Below, one piece after another: positions 46,905 to 57,266 of a stretch of DNA of 64,000 nucleotides. The stretch spans positions 148,312,597 to 148,376,596 of the forward strand of contig CM061132.1 of the NCBI GenBank assembly GCA_030789695.1. Direction: 5' to 3'. The stretch comes from Scilla litardierei. Lineage: Eukaryota > Streptophyta > Magnoliopsida > Asparagales > Asparagaceae. The first letter of the stretch is position 1. Each line of letters begins with the position of its first letter. The notes beneath the pieces are model-generated. The model did no database searches. It was not told the origin of the DNA and worked only from the letters and a program-made list of their open reading frames with translations. The position numbers were made by a program, and so were the translations under genes.

Positions 46905-47240
46905 AATTTCTACATGAGATGCCTTCCAAAGCTCGGCACGGTGTGGCCTCGGCCGCTAGGACCGGAGGGAGGAATCTGGCGCCTGACGAGGACATTGAAG
47001 GTGAACTCCCTAGCTAAAAAGAGGCTGTCACTTCAAATAAATTTATACACTTCAAATACGCATTTCAATGACAAAATTGCTTCTCACGTCTGAATTTCAA
47101 CCCTTCTTGAAACGGGCTCTGCAGGATCCAGATTGCGCTTTCCTTCGGCTTTGGCTGTTTCATTGATCGACTTCGGAGCATTAACCACCCTGTTTTTTGA
47201 GCTCCTGTTGACAGGGCGCTTACCCGCTGCAGCACCTGTT
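46905..47240 (-). pseudogene. Unrecognised gene fragment (two exon-like pieces)
   Basis: Minus-strand exon-like segments 47238 to about 47098 (GKRPVNRSSKNRVVNAPKS and following) and about 47013 to 46913 (REFTFNVLVRRQ, then IPPSGPSGRGHTVPSFGRHL and a stop) are bounded by plausible AG acceptors and a GTGAGA donor. A short upstream piece near 48108-48130 (MKDTADG) could splice on in frame. I do not recognise the gene. The PPSGPSGRGH stretch only superficially recalls SGPS-type plant signalling peptides. Confidence 0.35.
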
Positions 47241-48542
47241 TGATATGATGATATCATTCATATGACTGTCAACCAATTCTAATTAAAATTAAACCAACAT
47301 TAAAATGCACAAAATTTTAATGGCAAACGCTAACAATGGAGCCAAATCAGCTGAATCTTAGATAAATCTTATTTATCAAAAAATTGAGCAATTTTCCAAT
47401 CTGATACAGGCGATACATATCAACATTGTTAGTACTGAAGGGTATTACAGAATAATCAGAAAACAGTTATGCATATGGGCATATCCCTTCAACTTAGTGT
47501 AGCTGCACTGATGAATAGAAACGATGTCACAGCTTATATAATTTTGTTAAGGAATAAGACGTTCCCAAGTTAGAATTAGGAGAAAAAATGAGTCATGGTT
47601 TCTAGTTTTTAGAATTAGAGTCAAATATGTGCTGTACTGATAATTATATTCATTATGTTCCAATATAAACAGCAACAATACCTCACCCCAGTTTGAGGAG
47701 TCTTTATTCTGAATGGTGTTTTCTATTTCGATTTTCAACAAGTTTAAATGTGACCATAACCTAGACCAATAGAATAATAAAACAAGGCCGTGTTTGCTTC
47801 CTAAGAACATGAGCTTGAACTGAATTAGAAAGCAGTTCCATCTTTTAGCCGTCAAAGTGAAAGGAGGAATTCCGTTTCTTTCCTCTCATTCGTGTGCATT
47901 GTTGCTCAAAATTCTCTCTGCAATCAAAAACAGCTTAAGGGTGTCCTAGTCACAATAGGAAATTAAAAAAACAGAGGGTATAGAGCCAAAAGCTGGTAGT
48001 CCTGGTATAAAACATGGTATGCTATTTATCAATAATGTAAACATGCACAATTACATAAAATTGTTTTACAAAAATTATGAAACAGAGACTGTATGAACTT
48101 ACCGTCGGCAGTATCTTTCATCTCATACATATTACAAATTAAAAGACTGCCACATTTTCATCCAAAGACAACAATTTTGAGTATAATTTAGGCTAAATGG
48201 TAAAATGGCTGTTACAGAAATGCATGTGCATATGTCTATGTATGTATTGAGTATAATTTAGGCCGTAACAGGTAGGGGTTGAACCATATAATTTGACTTG
48301 CACAAGTTTTAGTAGTATAAACATGTGCATTGAGTCCGTATATTAAAGCACAATGTAGTTAATATAACAATGTGTATTAGACAACCTAATCATGTGTATA
48401 GCAAGCGAATCATGTGTATTAAAAGCACAAATTAGACAAAAGACCTTGTAGGCTAGGTCAACCGAATTTTGTTAATTATGGACAAGCAGACTGTATAGCA
48501 ATGCAAATAAGTCCTTGGAACATAAAAATGAGAAGGTAATAC

Positions 48543-48682
48543 CTTTTTGATTCGGCAATCATGATCTCAATCTCTGCTACATGCAAGGTGTCCAGATCAT
48601 GCATATATATATTCACATCACCAAACATACCTTCAGCATGAGCGTCGCCATGGACGAATTCTCCTTCCACCAATGGAACCAA
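48543..48682 (-). pseudogene. Captured N-acetyltransferase 9-like (GNAT) exon
   Basis: The open frame reads VPLVEGEFVHGDAHAEGMFG, then DVNIYMHDLDTLHVAEIEIM and IAESKR, with a GT donor after position 48543. This matches the central part of plant N-acetyltransferase 9-like proteins, where GDVN and AEIEIMIAE lead into the acetyl-CoA-binding loop. The loop itself (R-G-x-G-x-G/A) would be in the next exon and is absent here. An isolated fragment, non-functional on its own. Confidence 0.7.
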
Positions 48683-48774
48683 GTAAACTAGTTAAAATTT
48701 ATTTAAAATATAAAAGGCTGGAACTGCTGTGAAACACCAAGTGACAAAATTAAATACAAAGGCACAATATCTAC

Positions 48775-48852
48775 CTGCAGATAGTATGCATGCTCCTACA
48801 CATCTATCCCAAGCAAAGGAACTAAGTTTGCTCCTTTAGTTACCAGTGGATC
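48775..48852 (-). pseudogene. Captured Mn superoxide dismutase exon with nonsense mutation
   Basis: Exactly 26 codons lie between an AG acceptor (48854-48853) and a GT donor (48774-48773): DPLVTKGANLVPLLGIDV, a TAG at 48798-48796, then EHAYYLQ. This is the metal-ligand exon of mitochondrial Mn/Fe superoxide dismutase, where D-V-W-E-H-A carries the metal-binding Asp and His. The invariant Trp is replaced by the stop. Confidence 0.85.
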
Positions 48853-49483
48853 CTGCAAGTAAGTCATTGCCGTTAACACTACTAACACATGATACACATT
48901 GATTAAAAAAGAACAAACAAACAAAAATACAAAACGGAGTACTCGCCAGAGGATACTACCAATGGAACACAAAGCAGATAAACAACCAATATATAATGCT
49001 CTATGATTTTAAAAGAATATGCCAACAAAAAAACCTATTCGAAAGCTAAAAAAGAGAGCCTCACAATGTAAAAGACCACAGATTAAATTTACCAATGTGT
49101 CAGTGACAGTGACTAAAACAGGACCGAACAATCTATATAGTGAAACATGAGTGTAGAAAAAAGATGAAGACTCCACTTTGACTGCTATTGACTTTAATTA
49201 CAAGGGATCATATCAAAAAAAGATTTCAGTCAGTGATGTTTGAAACTTCTTTGGGACTTCTCTAGTTTAGGCTATACCCTTGTCTGTCTATATTTTGTAA
49301 GGATTATAATGATCCATCGTTTTACTTTTGGAATTTATTTTGTAATCATTTCAATATTTTAATAAAAAGAATTTAGCTGTGACGTCAAGGATCTCACCAA
49401 TCTTCCCAAAAACAGCTGCCATATTTAACAAACATGCTCTCCCCATGCCAATGAATTATTATAAGTAGATTTATGATACCGAC

Positions 49484-49597
49484 CTTCTTGAGGAAACCGG
49501 CACCAAAAGCTCTGGTAACCTTTAGCTGTCCTTTTACTCTATCATTCAGAACGGATTGAACGTCGTCAACATGTTCTGCTCTTATCCTTGAAACTTC
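49484..49597 (-). pseudogene. Captured PP2C protein phosphatase exon
   Basis: 38 codons between a TTTTGCAG acceptor and a GT donor: [20 protein letters not shown] followed by [18 protein letters not shown]. The [19 protein letters not shown] block is diagnostic of plant PP2C phosphatases of the POLTERGEIST-like group. No other PP2C exon was found in the element. Confidence 0.85.
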
Positions 49598-49689
49598 CTG
49601 CAAAATTAAAAAATGATATTTGTGATGAAGGATTATTACAGCAATCTTTTTGGAAGAAGTAAACAGTAGAATATGTTTAGCCATTGCAT

Positions 49690-52600
49690 TATCTGCACAA
49701 CTTCAAATGATCCATAACCGCTACCCAAAAATAAGATTACCAACTTTTGGTGTAGCATATAAGTTCCCCTGCATCAGTGAGAGAAGTTCCATAAAATAGG
49801 CATCGTAATTGATAGGCCAACTTCCTAATTGTACACAGTCCACATGATTATTTAGTACACAGAACTTCCAGATTCCTGAGCATCAGATTATATGCAAAGG
49901 GAAGAGAAGAAATAGGGAGTAGAGGAGAAAAGAGTGATAACTGCAGATGTTTATCCCCAAGTTAACTACCAACATTACATGTGTGTATACACATCCAGCC
50001 CGTGCCTTTTGATGTGTACTTCCAGTAAAACATATTGTTGCAGATATATATTAATATTGGAGATGCACATGACTTGTTACAAAATAGTGGGCCTCCAAAA
50101 TGACTACAACAATTCCAAAAAGACCATCGAAGAAAGCCTCAAGTTCATCAGAAAGAAGCTAGCAAAAATATCAGAATCATTAAATATGCTTTTACTAGTA
50201 AAACAAGGTTAGTGAACCAGTCAAACATGGAACAACTCAAGATCATACACAAACTTCACCATATGGTAAAGTTGAGTTATTTGAATAAATCATGATCTGA
50301 CACCAGAGACCTCAAAGAACGGATGTACCTTTGCCTGCAATCTTAAACCAGAAGCACATTGATCTAACTAAGAAGAATCCAGAACTTACAGATGGTAAAC
50401 TGAATTGTAGAGCTGCTTACTTTGGGCATTGTTTTCATTACAATATGACATCACAAACATTTACATCATTTCCTTTTACATTCTTAGCAAATAGTCAAGT
50501 TTCTTGCATTTAACAATACCATAGTAACTAAAAAGTAAAGACATCATTAGAAGACCAGGGTAAAGTTGCACATCTTCCAAACTTCTAATTAAAGTAAAGA
50601 AAGCACAAAAATCCCAAAATCATATGAATCTTTAGTCTAATTCCACATGCATTTGCACATACCAAAAATCCAGTAAATTATTAGAGACAATGATAAGTTT
50701 AAAACGATAATCACTCTTTAAATATATAAAATAAATAATTCTCTAAATTTGACATTCACACAGAGGGTAAGTAGTACTACAATATTATAAGCAAGAAGGT
50801 AAATTGACATGTACAATAGTGATAATGATGGTTTTCTATATAAGAGCAGGTGGGCAAGTAGTACCACAATCCAGTATTGCCTATCAAATGCACAACTCCA
50901 ATGTTTTGTTATGGGCACTTGGGCTTGGATTTATGTCTCGATGGATTGACAAATTTAGACGAACTTATTCTTTTAGTATCAATCAAGGGATGCCAATGCC
51001 GGCGATGAAGTATCGATGTAAGTTAGTTTCCTAATCTACTATAACTCTTGAAAAAAAATGTATCTCGCCTTCCAAGTATCTGTAAGTATTGCAGTACCTG
51101 TTAAATTGGTCCATCTAAATATGCATATTCTCAATATCAAGGAGATACCATTTAAAATTAACTATGAGTCGAGAACTAGAAAATTAGATATTGATGAAAC
51201 GCATAGCATGGAAGAGAGACACAGACATGGATAAAAAATGAAGCAAATACTCGAAAATATATATTAAACAAATGTCTAAGACAGGTCCGACATGGCTTCA
51301 TAATAAAAGTGTCTGTGCTGGTGACTCTGACACGAACTTCGCCAATATAAATAAGACTGTACCAATGTGATGCTCAACATGTGATGCTTCACTTGGCCTT
51401 GTCAACCAAATTTTCTTTCTGAAACAATTACCATAGTTCAAACCAAACCCATAACATGATTGAAACATTGAGATCTCTGATGTCAAGCCACACAACCACA
51501 CAAACAAAGGACCAAAGCAAAGCAAGATGAAAAGTTCAATAAAGATTTGCAAAATAGGCATTTCATCCAAAAGAAAGTTTTTTTTAGATTTCTAGTGTTA
51601 TGTCTGCAACATTTCTATTGATTGAAAATCCAGATAAGGTGAATGCCACTCTGACATAATTTTAATGCATCTTATAGTTTTCTAAGAAGCCTTTTCTAAA
51701 AGAAAGAATTAAAAAACACAATTGGGAAGGAAATTGCGTCCAAAATTGCAGGATATCTTTGAGGTGTTTCTAACTAAAGCCCACTAGATATGGTAATCCT
51801 AGCAAGTGATAGCAAGGACAAATGCATCTACGAGGATACAGGTAAGGTCTGCGGATTTTATGTTCAACCCCTACAATTCTAGCATATGCGAGAGAGAGTT
51901 AGAGATCAAGATGAGCGATTAGTATTTTCTAAGAGAATGGTGAAAGGTGTGAAGAAGAATAAGTCTTCCATTATTACAATCTCCCATAAATATTAAAATT
52001 TAATAGGAAGCAAAGGTTAAAGAATTTAATCTCACACTCTCCAAAAACCCCTTGCATTTGCTTTTATGATGTGTTGGGTATCCTAGTCGAGTAAACAATA
52101 TATTCCCAAATTAAAGGGCCATTATCCACCGGTACAAATCTGCATGCCACATATATCTCCAGCAAATCAAGGCAAGACTACTCATGTTACACATTCACCT
52201 ATTGGACTGCACATGCCCATTTACTTCACTGAGAAAACCCAATGAAGGGTCAAAAACAACCACCAACATAGTTGTCATATTCCCGACAATGGTTTGTGAT
52301 AATTTTCATTGCCTGGTTGTTGACCAGTATGGACACTGAGAATGTATATTACTCAGGCTTAGGCCTGGGAGACCCAAGGTATATCCAATCCAACTCCAGC
52401 CATATCAAATTGGGGTTTGACCCAAGCTTGTCGTCTAACATGTTAAAAACATAATGTTGCCTAATGTCATTGGAAGTTATATCCGATTAACCAGAAATGT
52501 AAAGGTTGACAAACGAGATAAGACACGAGTATAGAAAAATAAACTTCGGGAAACCAAGATAATGGTATAATTACTTCAATACCATGATGCATGACCTTGA

Positions 52601-53040
52601 AATTTCTTGTGTGCATTATCAGGTTCAAAATTTCACCATCACAAATCAATGCACAGCCTGGGTATGCAATGATATCAAACGGGATGAATTGGAGCTGTCT
52701 CCTCTATTCTTTTTCCCTTTTATCTTATTCAACATTTCATAATGTGATAATTGATTCTTCCAGCTGGTACATATCACATGTTCTGAAGAAGATAATATAG
52801 TTTATCAATAGAAAAACATGACACAAAAAGGCTGAATAGCCTCGACAGCTTGACTTCTTCAAATTCCACAGCCAACTATCTAAGTTGTAGCCCTAATTAC
52901 TTCGCAAATGCTCCATCAATCCAACTATCCTAGGGTTTGGAAAAAAAACTTTTATCATTAATGCATGGAGCATCGACCTCAATGATTGTTTTTGTTGAAT
53001 AAGGATTACGATTAGATTAACAGAATAGAAAATAATAAAA
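49690..53040. other. CACTA interior without recognised genes
   Basis: AT-rich, intron-like sequence. I found no further exon that I could name between the PP2C and the right-end exon. Confidence 0.5.
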
Positions 53041-53049
53041 AAGGCGTAC

Positions 53050-53368
53050 CTTCTCGACGGGAAGAGTACAGAGGGCGGTGACGATGGCGGCGATGAGGAG
53101 CAATAAGAGCGAGATTCTGAAGATGGAAGCCCAAGAGATGGTCGTCGACGTCGCCAGTTGCCGGCGCCAAGGCCTGCACTCCTCGTCGTCCTCCTCATCA
53201 ACGGAGACCCCTTGCTTCTCGCCTCCTCGAGCCCTCAATCCCCCTTGCCTCAGTGCGAGGTGACCGCAGAGCGCGTCGATGATCGCGTTGGCCGTGGCAA
53301 ACTCGCCGCGGAACCAGGCGATGAGGGCGTCGTGGGCGAAATCACGAATTTGATTTATTCTGAGACAG
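53050..53368 (-). pseudogene. Captured first-exon piece: ALKBH10-like segment fused to TVP38-like membrane segment
   Basis: One open minus-strand frame reads ALIAWFRGEFATANAIIDAL and CGHLALR, then an acidic linker (VSVDEEDDEE), then the hydrophobic helix IFRISLLLLLIAAIVTALCT ending LPVEK at a GT donor (53049-53048). The first segment resembles the N-terminus of plant ALKBH9/10-type proteins. The helix and LPVEK resemble the first membrane segment of plant TVP38/SNARE-associated proteins. The two are in frame without a stop, so this may be a chimeric exon, or one gene that I have split wrongly. Confidence 0.5.
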
Positions 53369-53489
53369 GAGAAGGTTTAGGTCCTGGAATTAAAAGGGGG
53401 GAAACGAAAAAGATCGGCGGCCAGCGAAATATGAAGCGCTATCTGAGGGATATATTTATGTATATTTTTTTAATAAAAATGCTTACATA

Positions 53490-53690
53490 ACGATTAGTAC
53501 CATATCGCTAACAAAAAGCGCTATGTAAGGTATTATTTGGATAGCGCTTTAACAAAAAACGCTATCTAAGTGATTTTTACCTTAATTTTGATTTATTTTT
53601 ATTTTCTATAAGTGTAAAAGCGCTATACAAGAGCCCACTTAGATAGCGCTTTTTAAAAGCGCTATCTAAGTGGCGTTACCCAAGCCCAAA
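53490..53690. repeat. CACTA right subterminal repeats
   Basis: Several GATAGCGCTTT/AAAGCGCTATC copies as at the left end, the last ones at about 53640-53670. Confidence 0.8.
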
Positions 53691-53705
53691 TCTGTAGTAG
53701 TGATA

Positions 53706-53826
53706 TCTCATTTGTGTGGAACTCAGCATTGATTTGTATCTGCATACATAGAGTTAGTAGCATTGAATGTGTTTGCCATATCAAAACCATATGGGAATAG
53801 AAATATGGAATTATGAAATTCCAACA
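53706..53826 (-). repeat. 5' LTR of the SIRE-like element, part 2
   Basis: Continues the LTR after the CACTA insertion and ends CCAACA. It is flanked outside by the duplicated TTAAA. Confidence 0.9.
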
Positions 53827-53831
53827 TTAAA

Positions 53832-54139
53832 GGCGATGGCTTTTGAGAGACGTTAGAAGGTAACGTCCGAGCTTTTATGGCGCTTTATTGCTCTGACCTG
53901 AGCTGCTGGTATTGATGACGCGCTAACGGTCAGTCATTAACTGCCTAGATTAACTGAAGGAGTCCAACGGTCAGTCAAGCTATCGATTTGAACGGGGAGA
54001 TGATCGGTCGCTCGTGAGGGCCTCTGGGCTGATGGGCCAAAGTTGCGGGCTCTACTGGGTTTTTGGGCCTGCACGCCTAAAGAAATAACTGAGTGATCAT
54101 TGGACCGGCCTAGTGCTGTATCAGTATTAACCATTCACA
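53832..54139 (-). repeat. Tat-like LTR, part 2
   Basis: Continues from 36057 after the duplicated TTAAA (36053-36057 and 53827-53831). A plausible outer end is ATTCACA at 54139, giving an LTR of about 740 bp. The second LTR and target duplication are not visible. Confidence 0.5.
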
Positions 54140-54476
54140 CCGCTATATCAAGAACTTATTTGAAAGGACATGAGAGGCAAATATGAAGGTCAATAATTTT
54201 GTTGTGTGTGGTTTCAGATCAAAGTTAATAAAGTCCCCAACTAATGTGGATGTGGCTACTAGCCTGGCCATCCATTTCAATGGTATTCAGCCTGCGTTGC
54301 CCATAGAATCAATGCTTTCCTCATTGCACACCCTACACGCAAAGGTATATATATACTAATTAGATCAATCATAGCCCATATTTATTGCTCAAAAGAGACA
54401 AATAACCAATTAGTTTACAACTGCATCCACCAAGTTGCAGTCTCTTGGCGTTCAAGAAAGCCAACAATGCATATAC
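54140..54476. other. Intergenic, nothing recognised
   Basis: A short open stretch (54183-54345) was seen but resembles nothing known to me. Otherwise non-coding. Confidence 0.4.
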
Positions 54477-54540
54477 TTGGGCCAATCACACGTATCATTG
54501 CAAATATCTTGGGCCAATCACACGTATCATTGCAAATATC
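54477..54540. repeat. Perfect 32-bp tandem duplication in the promoter region
   Basis: Units 54477-54508 and 54509-54540 are identical and each contains TTGGGCCAATCAC with a CCAAT box. They end about 155 bp upstream of the start codon at 54695. Confidence 0.85.
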
Positions 54541-54614
54541 ACGCAACTGTCAAAGTCCTGTTGCGTAAGTGAATCCCATGCATTTGCCCTAGTTACTCAT
54601 GCCTCTACAATTGC

Positions 54615-54624
54615 TATATATATG
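54615..54624 (+). promoter_or_regulatory. TATA box of the small host gene
   Basis: CTATATATAT about 70-80 bp before the ATG, in the expected position for a plant promoter. Confidence 0.55.
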
Positions 54625-54694
54625 CATACTTGCCATCGTCATTTCAAGCTAGGGGAGTTCTCTTCTGCGAAGAGGTCTATAAAGAGAGCTAGAG

Positions 54695-55024
54695 ATGGCC
54701 CTCCGATGGCTCCTCGGATTTGCAACAACTCAAATCGTCGCCCAATCGCCCGGTGAGTGCCCGGACGAAAAAGAGAAGAAGAAGGAGGTGAAGATGGCCG
54801 GTCGAGAATCGGGCATGAAGGGGGCGAGGAGCGCGGGCGGTGGCCAGGGAGGAGGATTTCAGATGCCGTTGCATTATCCGCGATACAGGAAGGAGGACTA
54901 TGAGAGGATGGAGGAGCGGACGGTGGACTTGTTGCTAATGCAGTATGGATTGGCTTATGAAGGATCGGTTGAGGAGAAGAGGGAGTACGCTATGGGGGCT
55001 TTCCTGTGGCCTGACCAGCTCTGA
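54695..55024 (+). CDS. Small plant protein, DUF7722-like
   Basis: A 109-residue intronless frame starts MALRWLLGF, the usual N-terminus of this family, which supports the 54695 start over the inner ATG. Residues about 20-55 form a charged, Gly-rich linker. About 55-109 is the conserved domain: FQMPLHYPRYRKEDYERM, VDLLLMQYGLAYEG and the C-terminal AMGAFLWP. The family is found in land plants and its role is unknown. There is no signal peptide or clear membrane segment. The gene sits alone between transposons, with its own TATA box, a duplicated CCAAT-bearing promoter segment and an AATAAA 110 bp after the stop, so it is probably a working host gene. Confidence 0.8.
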   Translation: MALRWLLGFATTQIVAQSPGECPDEKEKKKEVKMAGRESGMKGARSAGGGQGGGFQMPLHYPRYRKEDYERMEERTVDLLLMQYGLAYEGSVEEKREYAMGAFLWPDQL

Positions 55025-55135
55025 AGCAAAGCAAACAAAATTTAGGGCCTTATTTAGTTTGAAGAGATAAATTAATATGCTGTGTGTATGCTCGTTGTAC
55101 GTAGAAAGAGATATAATATAAGTGTTAATTAAGTG

Positions 55136-55141
55136 AATAAA
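55136..55141 (+). terminator. Polyadenylation signal of the small host gene
   Basis: AATAAA about 110 bp downstream of the stop codon. Confidence 0.5.
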
Positions 55142-55524
55142 GTTTTTCCTATTTATCTTAGTTAAAGGGATATGTTATCATAGAATTTGGCGAATGATGT
55201 GTGTTTTGTACAAACATATTTTTGTAATAAATTACACGCTACTCTCGTTGATTAAAATGTTCACTGATTTCGTGTTTATATTAATTTATTAATTAAACAT
55301 TTTCGGTTTTCGCTACATGGAAGAAAAAAAGAAATATTTGGAGCTATTTATGTATTTATATATACTTATATCTGTTTTCTCATTTAAGTAGGCAAGTGCC
55401 CAGGGTGTGAAAGAGATTAATTATCCACACATGTAAGCCTGCATCTTTTTTTATAGTTTTTTAGAACTTTTATTAGATTAGTTCCAACTTAATGCTTATA
55501 TGTTCTCGAAAATGCTAATTATTT
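55142..55524. other. AT-rich flank, nothing recognised
   Basis: Sequence between the host gene and the short-LTR copia insertion. Confidence 0.4.
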
Positions 55525-55529
55525 GATAT

Positions 55530-55659
55530 TGTTATGAATAGGACCCATTGGGCCTATTGAGTATCCACCCACATGAGTACCCATTATGAATACTATATAA
55601 AGGAGGCTAGGGGTTTCCTAGCCTCAACCCTTCTCCAAATCTGTTTCTCGTTCATAACA
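55530..55659 (+). repeat. 5' LTR of the short-LTR copia element
   Basis: 130 bp with TATA box CTATATAAAGG (55593-55603). The first and last nine bases are inverted copies of each other. Confidence 0.9.
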
Positions 55660-55677
55660 CGTTATCAGCACGATCAC
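55660..55677 (+). promoter_or_regulatory. Probable primer-binding region
   Basis: CGTTATCAGCACGATCAC directly follows the LTR. It is not the common TGGTATCAGAGC, but a GTTATCAGCACGA-like site is frequent after short copia LTRs in plants. Confidence 0.5.
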
Positions 55678-56029
55678 GCTCGTTGGAGGAGACGACGGCT
55701 CGCGGGGAAGGAGATCCACAAATCGCTCAGAAAAAGAAGATCGTAATCTTCTCAACGGGGAGCGAAAAGGGCATCCTTCACCAACCGTCGCCTAGATTCC
55801 TCGTCGAATCTAGAGGTAAAAATCCAAACTTTTTAGATCTAAACTTGCTTTTCTCATTAGATCTGCATGTTTTAGGATCAAAAAGTTTACAAACTCGGTT
55901 AAATTCAACATTTTTAATAAGATCTGCATGTTTAAAACAATAAAAACTTGTTTTTTATCGATCAAATTTGTTGAAAAATCCGATTTTTTTTACCTCCCCC
56001 GCCTTTTGATCCAAAAATAAAAATCCGCA

Positions 56030-56260
56030 CGCCCGTAGGGCGGTACGGCGGCGCGCCCTTTGCGCCGCCGTCGGAGAACAATCGCCGCGGCCTCAGGCCG
56101 CGGCCTGCCGCCGCAGCCCAGCGCCGCGGCCTGCAGGCCGCGGCCCGCCGCCGCGGCCTGTCGCCGCCACGACGGCCGCGCCCTACGCGGCCAGCCGTCG
56201 CGGCGACACGCCGCGGGCCCCCCCTAGGGTTTCCAGAAACCCTAACCTTAACGGGCTATT
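56030..56260 (+). other. GC-rich palindromic segment in the leader
   Basis: Consecutive strong inverted repeats: GGCGGCGCGCC/GCGCCGCC (56047-56069), CCGCGGCCT/AGGCCGCGG (56085-56103), a perfect 22-bp palindrome centred on CTGCAG (56123-56144) and TAGGGTTT/AAACCCTA (56225-56244). Confidence 0.8.
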
Positions 56261-57266
56261 TTTCGGGGAGGCCCAATATTAACCCTAATGGGTTGTTTTC
56301 ATGGCCCAAAAGGCCAGAAAATTAGCTCATCCACAGAAATTATTTTATTTATTTTTGGCCCTAAAAAGCCCAAAATAGTTAAAAGAAATTTTTAAAAAGG
56401 GTTGAAAGCGGTAAAATAAAACATTATATTATGGATCAAACAGGCAAAAAGTTTTTCAAAAAAAAATGTTCTTGCACGTCGCACACAATTTTAAATTATT
56501 TTAAATGCCTGTGTTTCGATTATCTGCGTGGTTGTATGTTGCAAAAATATTATCTGCGTGGATGTGCAAATATTAGGCTATGTTTTTAGGGATCAGCCAG
56601 GTTTCCGACACCGTTTTAAATTCCCGCAATTTTTCTTTTCTTTTGAGAGAAACTTTGTATGTGAGGATGAAAATGTAAAAAGAAGACCGAAGGACACCAA
56701 AAAGAAGCTGAAGGCGTTTCGCTCAATGAAGATAGGGGCTTCTCTCTGAAGTTCCGGAGTTGTAATTTATTTTCATGCTTTTTATTTTTGATGTAACTTC
56801 GGACTGGACTTTTTATTTATTTTTCGGTGTCGGCTGGCTGATCCCCATAGCCTAAGGTCATTATTTCTGTTTTTCATTGTTTTTGCATTAAACTGCGTGG
56901 TTGATTAATTAGCTTTAATACCATGTTTTAATGTCACAATGAAAACCATCAAACAGCATGTGTGATTGTTAATTTTTAGTAATTAATTATTCACATTATC
57001 TGGAAAAAAAAGAAAAAAGAAAAAAGCATGCTAAAATCACTTTAATATAGTTCAACGCCTATTGCTAGACTATATACATGCGATAAGTTTTCTTTAAAAA
57101 TGCCTGCAGCATATAAATAGCATGTGTACATCATACTTGTTTCATTCAAATGTACATAATCTTTAGTTTACAAACTTTACACTATATGTATGATGGGCTC
57201 ATGATATGACGATATTTATGACAATAAGACAATCATGATTTCAAAAGGATTAATATCATATCCACT

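Larger units (their letters stand above)
45523..53702. mobile_element. CACTA transposon carrying captured host-gene fragments
   Basis: The ends are CACTACTACAAAAAAACGC and, at the right, CACTACTACAGATTTGGGC on the minus strand. The 3-bp target duplication ATA lies at 45520-45522 and 53703-53705, confirmed by the uninterrupted LTR near 37290. Subterminal GATAGCGCTTTT repeats flank both ends. No CACTA transposase was recognised in 8.2 kb. Instead, exon-like pieces of several host genes lie between, all on the minus strand and most with splice sites. This is the pattern of Pack-type, non-autonomous CACTA elements. Confidence 0.92.
36058..53826 (-). mobile_element. SIRE/Maximus-like Ty1/copia retrotransposon with env-like ORF
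   Basis: On the minus strand: 5' LTR (53826 to 44277, split by a CACTA element), primer site (44274-44263), gag, pol, an extra ORF after pol, polypurine tracts and 3' LTR (37421 to 36058). The target duplication TTAAA lies at 36053-36057 and 53827-53831. The integrase-before-RT order is that of copia, and the additional ORF downstream of pol is the mark of the SIRE/Maximus lineage. The LTRs (1364 and 1367 bp) differ by about 2 percent. Several stops and frameshifts make it inactive. Confidence 0.9.

Noticed and set aside
48775..49597. Functional superoxide dismutase or PP2C gene
   Set aside because: Only single exons are present, one with a nonsense codon, inside a transposon with target duplications; these are captured fragments, not genes.
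49934..50513. Plus-strand frames in the CACTA interior as additional genes
   Set aside because: AT-rich intron-like DNA without recognisable domains or splice borders in that orientation.
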